The translations under genes and the position numbers were made by a program. Below the pieces are notes generated by a model that saw only the letters and a list, made by a program, of their open reading frames with translations, was not told the origin of the DNA and searched no databases. DNA of 35,332 bases, from contig CANPBX010000025.1 in the NCBI GenBank assembly GCA_947572385.1, positions 1-35,332 on the forward strand. The letters run 5' to 3'. Below are positions 33,701-35,332 of the stretch, in pieces (position 1 is the stretch's first letter; every line of letters begins with the position of its first letter). This DNA comes from an uncultured Clostridia bacterium (GTDB lineage: Bacteria > Bacillota > Clostridia > Oscillospirales > Acutalibacteraceae).

Positions 33701-35125
33701 ATGGCAAATATACAGGCGAGAAAAAACAAGGAAGGCCAGGTGATTTCGTACAGCATCAGGGTATATAGGGGGCGGGACCCAAAGTCCGGAAAGCAGCTGA
33801 CACCCTACTCACATACATGGCGAGTACCGGAGGGCTGGGGCGAAAAGAGGGCGAGAAAGGAAGCGGAGAAGCAGGCGGTGCTGTTTGAGCGGCAATGCCG
33901 GCAGGATATATTCTCAGGCGGAAGGCAGACCTTTTCGGAGTATGCGGAATATGTTATGACCTGCAAAACTACCATGGGCATGAAACATTTAACAGAAATT
34001 CACTACCGACAGAGCCTGAAGAGGGTGCTGCCGGTTTTAGGGCCAATGAAGCTTTGCGACATCAAGCCCCAGCACCTAAATTTACTGTATCAGGCATTGT
34101 CATCGCCGGAGGCCAGGAATGACAACCGTATGGAGCAGGTGAAGCCTACGCTGTGGAAAACTTTAGAGGAGCAGGGAGTAATAGGGGACCTGCCGGCTAA
34201 AGGCGGTGGGCTGGTAAGCCTGGCCCGGCTGCGGGAGGGAAAGCTGGTAAAGCCGGTTACTGCCCAGCGGATAGCCGACGCGCTGGGAATGCCTATAGGA
34301 GAGCTGTTTACCCCTGTATATGGCCAGCGAACACTGAGCTCAAGAACAGTGATGAACTGTCACCTGCTGGTGTCGGCGGTACTTGGACAGGCAGAGAAAG
34401 AAATGCTGATACCGTATAACCCTGCCAGAAGAGCGGTGCTGCCAAAGAGGGATGACGGCTCAGATCCAAACTATTTCCAGGAGGACCAGCTGGGGGAGAT
34501 ACTAAAGGCTCTGGAGTATGAGCCAATAAAATGGCGGGCGGCAGTGAACCTACTATTGGCTTCTGGGTGCCGCAGAGGGGAGCTGTTGGGGCTTAAATGG
34601 GATAAGGTAGATTGGGGGAGGAGGACCATTAGGATAGACTGTGCTATGCACTATGCTGCGGACAGGGGGCTTTTTGAAGGGCCGCCAAAGACCAGGGACT
34701 CTATACGCACGCTTGTGATACCTGAGGAGACCATGGAGCTACTTAGGGCACATAAGCTCTGCCAGGAGGAAGAAATATTAATACAGGGGTCTAAGTGGAA
34801 GGAATCGCCGTATGTGTTCACCGGAGAGCATGGGGGGCCTATGAACCCATCACAGCTGGGCAACTGGCTTACCCGCTTCGAGAAGCGCCATGATCTTCCG
34901 CATCTCAATCCGCACGCCTTCCGTCATACAATGACAAGCCTTCTGCTTTTCAGCGGAGTTGACAGCATTAGCGTCAGCCATAGGCTGGGGCATTCCAGCG
35001 TGGCTACCACCACGACCATCTACGGCCACCTGATGAAACAGGCTGAGGAACAGATAAGCGGTAGAATGGAAGAGATCATCAACCGTGCAAAAAATGCAGC
35101 CTCGGAGAAGGATGAAGAGAGTTGA
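33701..35125 (+). CDS. tyrosine recombinase (integrase) with HTH-like insertion
   Basis: I chose the ATG giving MANIQARKNKEGQVISYSIR (474 residues), with AGGAAAGG upstream. Residues 1-55 resemble the AP2-like arm-binding domain (RVYRGRDPKSGKQ). The core-binding domain (75-240) is interrupted at about 135-210 by an insertion whose LARLREGKLVKPVTAQRIAD and LGMPIGELF resemble the second half of an XRE-type HTH. The catalytic set is complete: Arg291 (SGCRRGELLGL), Lys330 (PPKTRDS), His405 and Arg408 (HAFRHT), His431 (LGHSS) and Tyr441 (IYGH). It is probably the integrase of a phage or conjugative element extending past the window. Confidence 0.94.
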   Translation: MANIQARKNKEGQVISYSIRVYRGRDPKSGKQLTPYSHTWRVPEGWGEKRARKEAEKQAVLFERQCRQDIFSGGRQTFSEYAEYVMTCKTTMGMKHLTEIHYRQSLKRVLPVLGPMKLCDIKPQHLNLLYQALSSPEARNDNRMEQVKPTLWKTLEEQGVIGDLPAKGGGLVSLARLREGKLVKPVTAQRIADALGMPIGELFTPVYGQRTLSSRTVMNCHLLVSAVLGQAEKEMLIPYNPARRAVLPKRDDGSDPNYFQEDQLGEILKALEYEPIKWRAAVNLLLASGCRRGELLGLKWDKVDWGRRTIRIDCAMHYAADRGLFEGPPKTRDSIRTLVIPEETMELLRAHKLCQEEEILIQGSKWKESPYVFTGEHGGPMNPSQLGNWLTRFEKRHDLPHLNPHAFRHTMTSLLLFSGVDSISVSHRLGHSSVATTTTIYGHLMKQAEEQISGRMEEIINRAKNAASEKDEES

Positions 35126-35229
35126 ATAATTGTTGAATTCCCTTGAGAAGTAATTTTTTTATACGTTGATGTGAAAAAATTGTTGAATTTTGGTGGAATA
35201 AGTCGAATTAGTTGAACAAAAGTTGAATT
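35121..35229 (+). repeat. cluster of GTTGAATT-like repeats after the integrase
   Basis: GTTGAAT or close variants occur at 35121, 35132, 35182, 35202 (TCGAATT), 35211 (GTTGAAC) and 35222. The 11-mer ATTGTTGAATT is exact at 35129-35139 and 35179-35189. The first copy overlaps the integrase stop region. They could be arm-type integrase sites. Confidence 0.6.
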
Positions 35230-35296
35230 AATTCACTTTTAGCATATGAAATCAAAGGATTTTTTTACAAAAATGGGAGTATATAAATAACTTCCA

Positions 35297-35323
35297 CTCG
35301 GCGGCAAAAGAGAGCCGCGCGAG
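35297..35323. other. strong hairpin near the window end
   Basis: CTCGGCGGC (35297-35305) pairs with GCCGC-G-CGAG (35314-35323) through nine base pairs with a single bulged G and an 8-base loop. No T run follows on the plus strand. It could be part of an RNA, an attachment site or a leader; the window ends too soon to tell. Confidence 0.5.
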
Positions 35324-35332
35324 AATCTAAAA

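Overview
The window is the replication-origin neighbourhood of a low-to-mid GC Gram-positive chromosome, most likely a member of the class Clostridia and probably Oscillospirales-like. The evidence is the classic Firmicutes gene order on both sides of dnaA, strong AGGAGG-type ribosome binding sites, a Noc/ParB pair, RemB (DUF370), and several Lipobox-bearing lipoproteins with Ser/Glu-rich linkers. The placement below class level is inference from gene content, not from a database search.

Left arm (1-14115). The window opens inside a tRNA-Glu(TTC) gene, followed by a small plus-strand lipoprotein. Everything else left of dnaA reads leftwards, away from the origin. A HAAS/DUF1700-like membrane protein and a PadR-type regulator lie between dnaA and rpmH. 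Then come rpmH-rnpA-yidD-yidC-jag-mnmE-mnmG-rsmG-GNAT-noc, and then parA-parB-serS with a small membrane protein. Two parS sites are present, one between noc and parA and one inside mnmG.

Origin and right arm (14116-24182). Two good promoters stand back to back in front of dnaA. The dnaA-dnaN gap holds a perfect DnaA box. The rightward cluster is dnaA-dnaN-S4 protein (YaaA/RlbA)-recF-remB-(zinc-ribbon membrane protein)-gyrB-gyrA. It matches the Bacillus subtilis order except for the extra zinc-ribbon gene, and it closes with a strong bidirectional terminator.

Distal part (24195-35332). A leftward trio (DUF1015 protein, Nudix ADP-sugar hydrolase, LprI-like lipoprotein) opposes replication. 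A GNAT gene and a rightward five-gene unit follow: Gld-type ABC ATPase, ABC-2 permease, GldG-like auxiliary protein, DUF4340 protein, and an orphan TrpX/ABC_sub_bind-type lipoprotein. The window ends with a complete tyrosine recombinase that carries an HTH-like insertion. It is flanked upstream by overlapping inverted repeats and downstream by short repeated motifs, which suggests the edge of a mobile element continuing beyond the window.

Most of the window is ordinary core genome. The features most worth following are the integrase with its HTH insertion and repeat-rich flank, the short Noc lacking its usual membrane-targeting N terminus, the HAAS/PadR pair inserted at the origin, the zinc-ribbon gene before gyrB, and the Gld-like operon. 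No intergenic stretch exceeds 300 bases.
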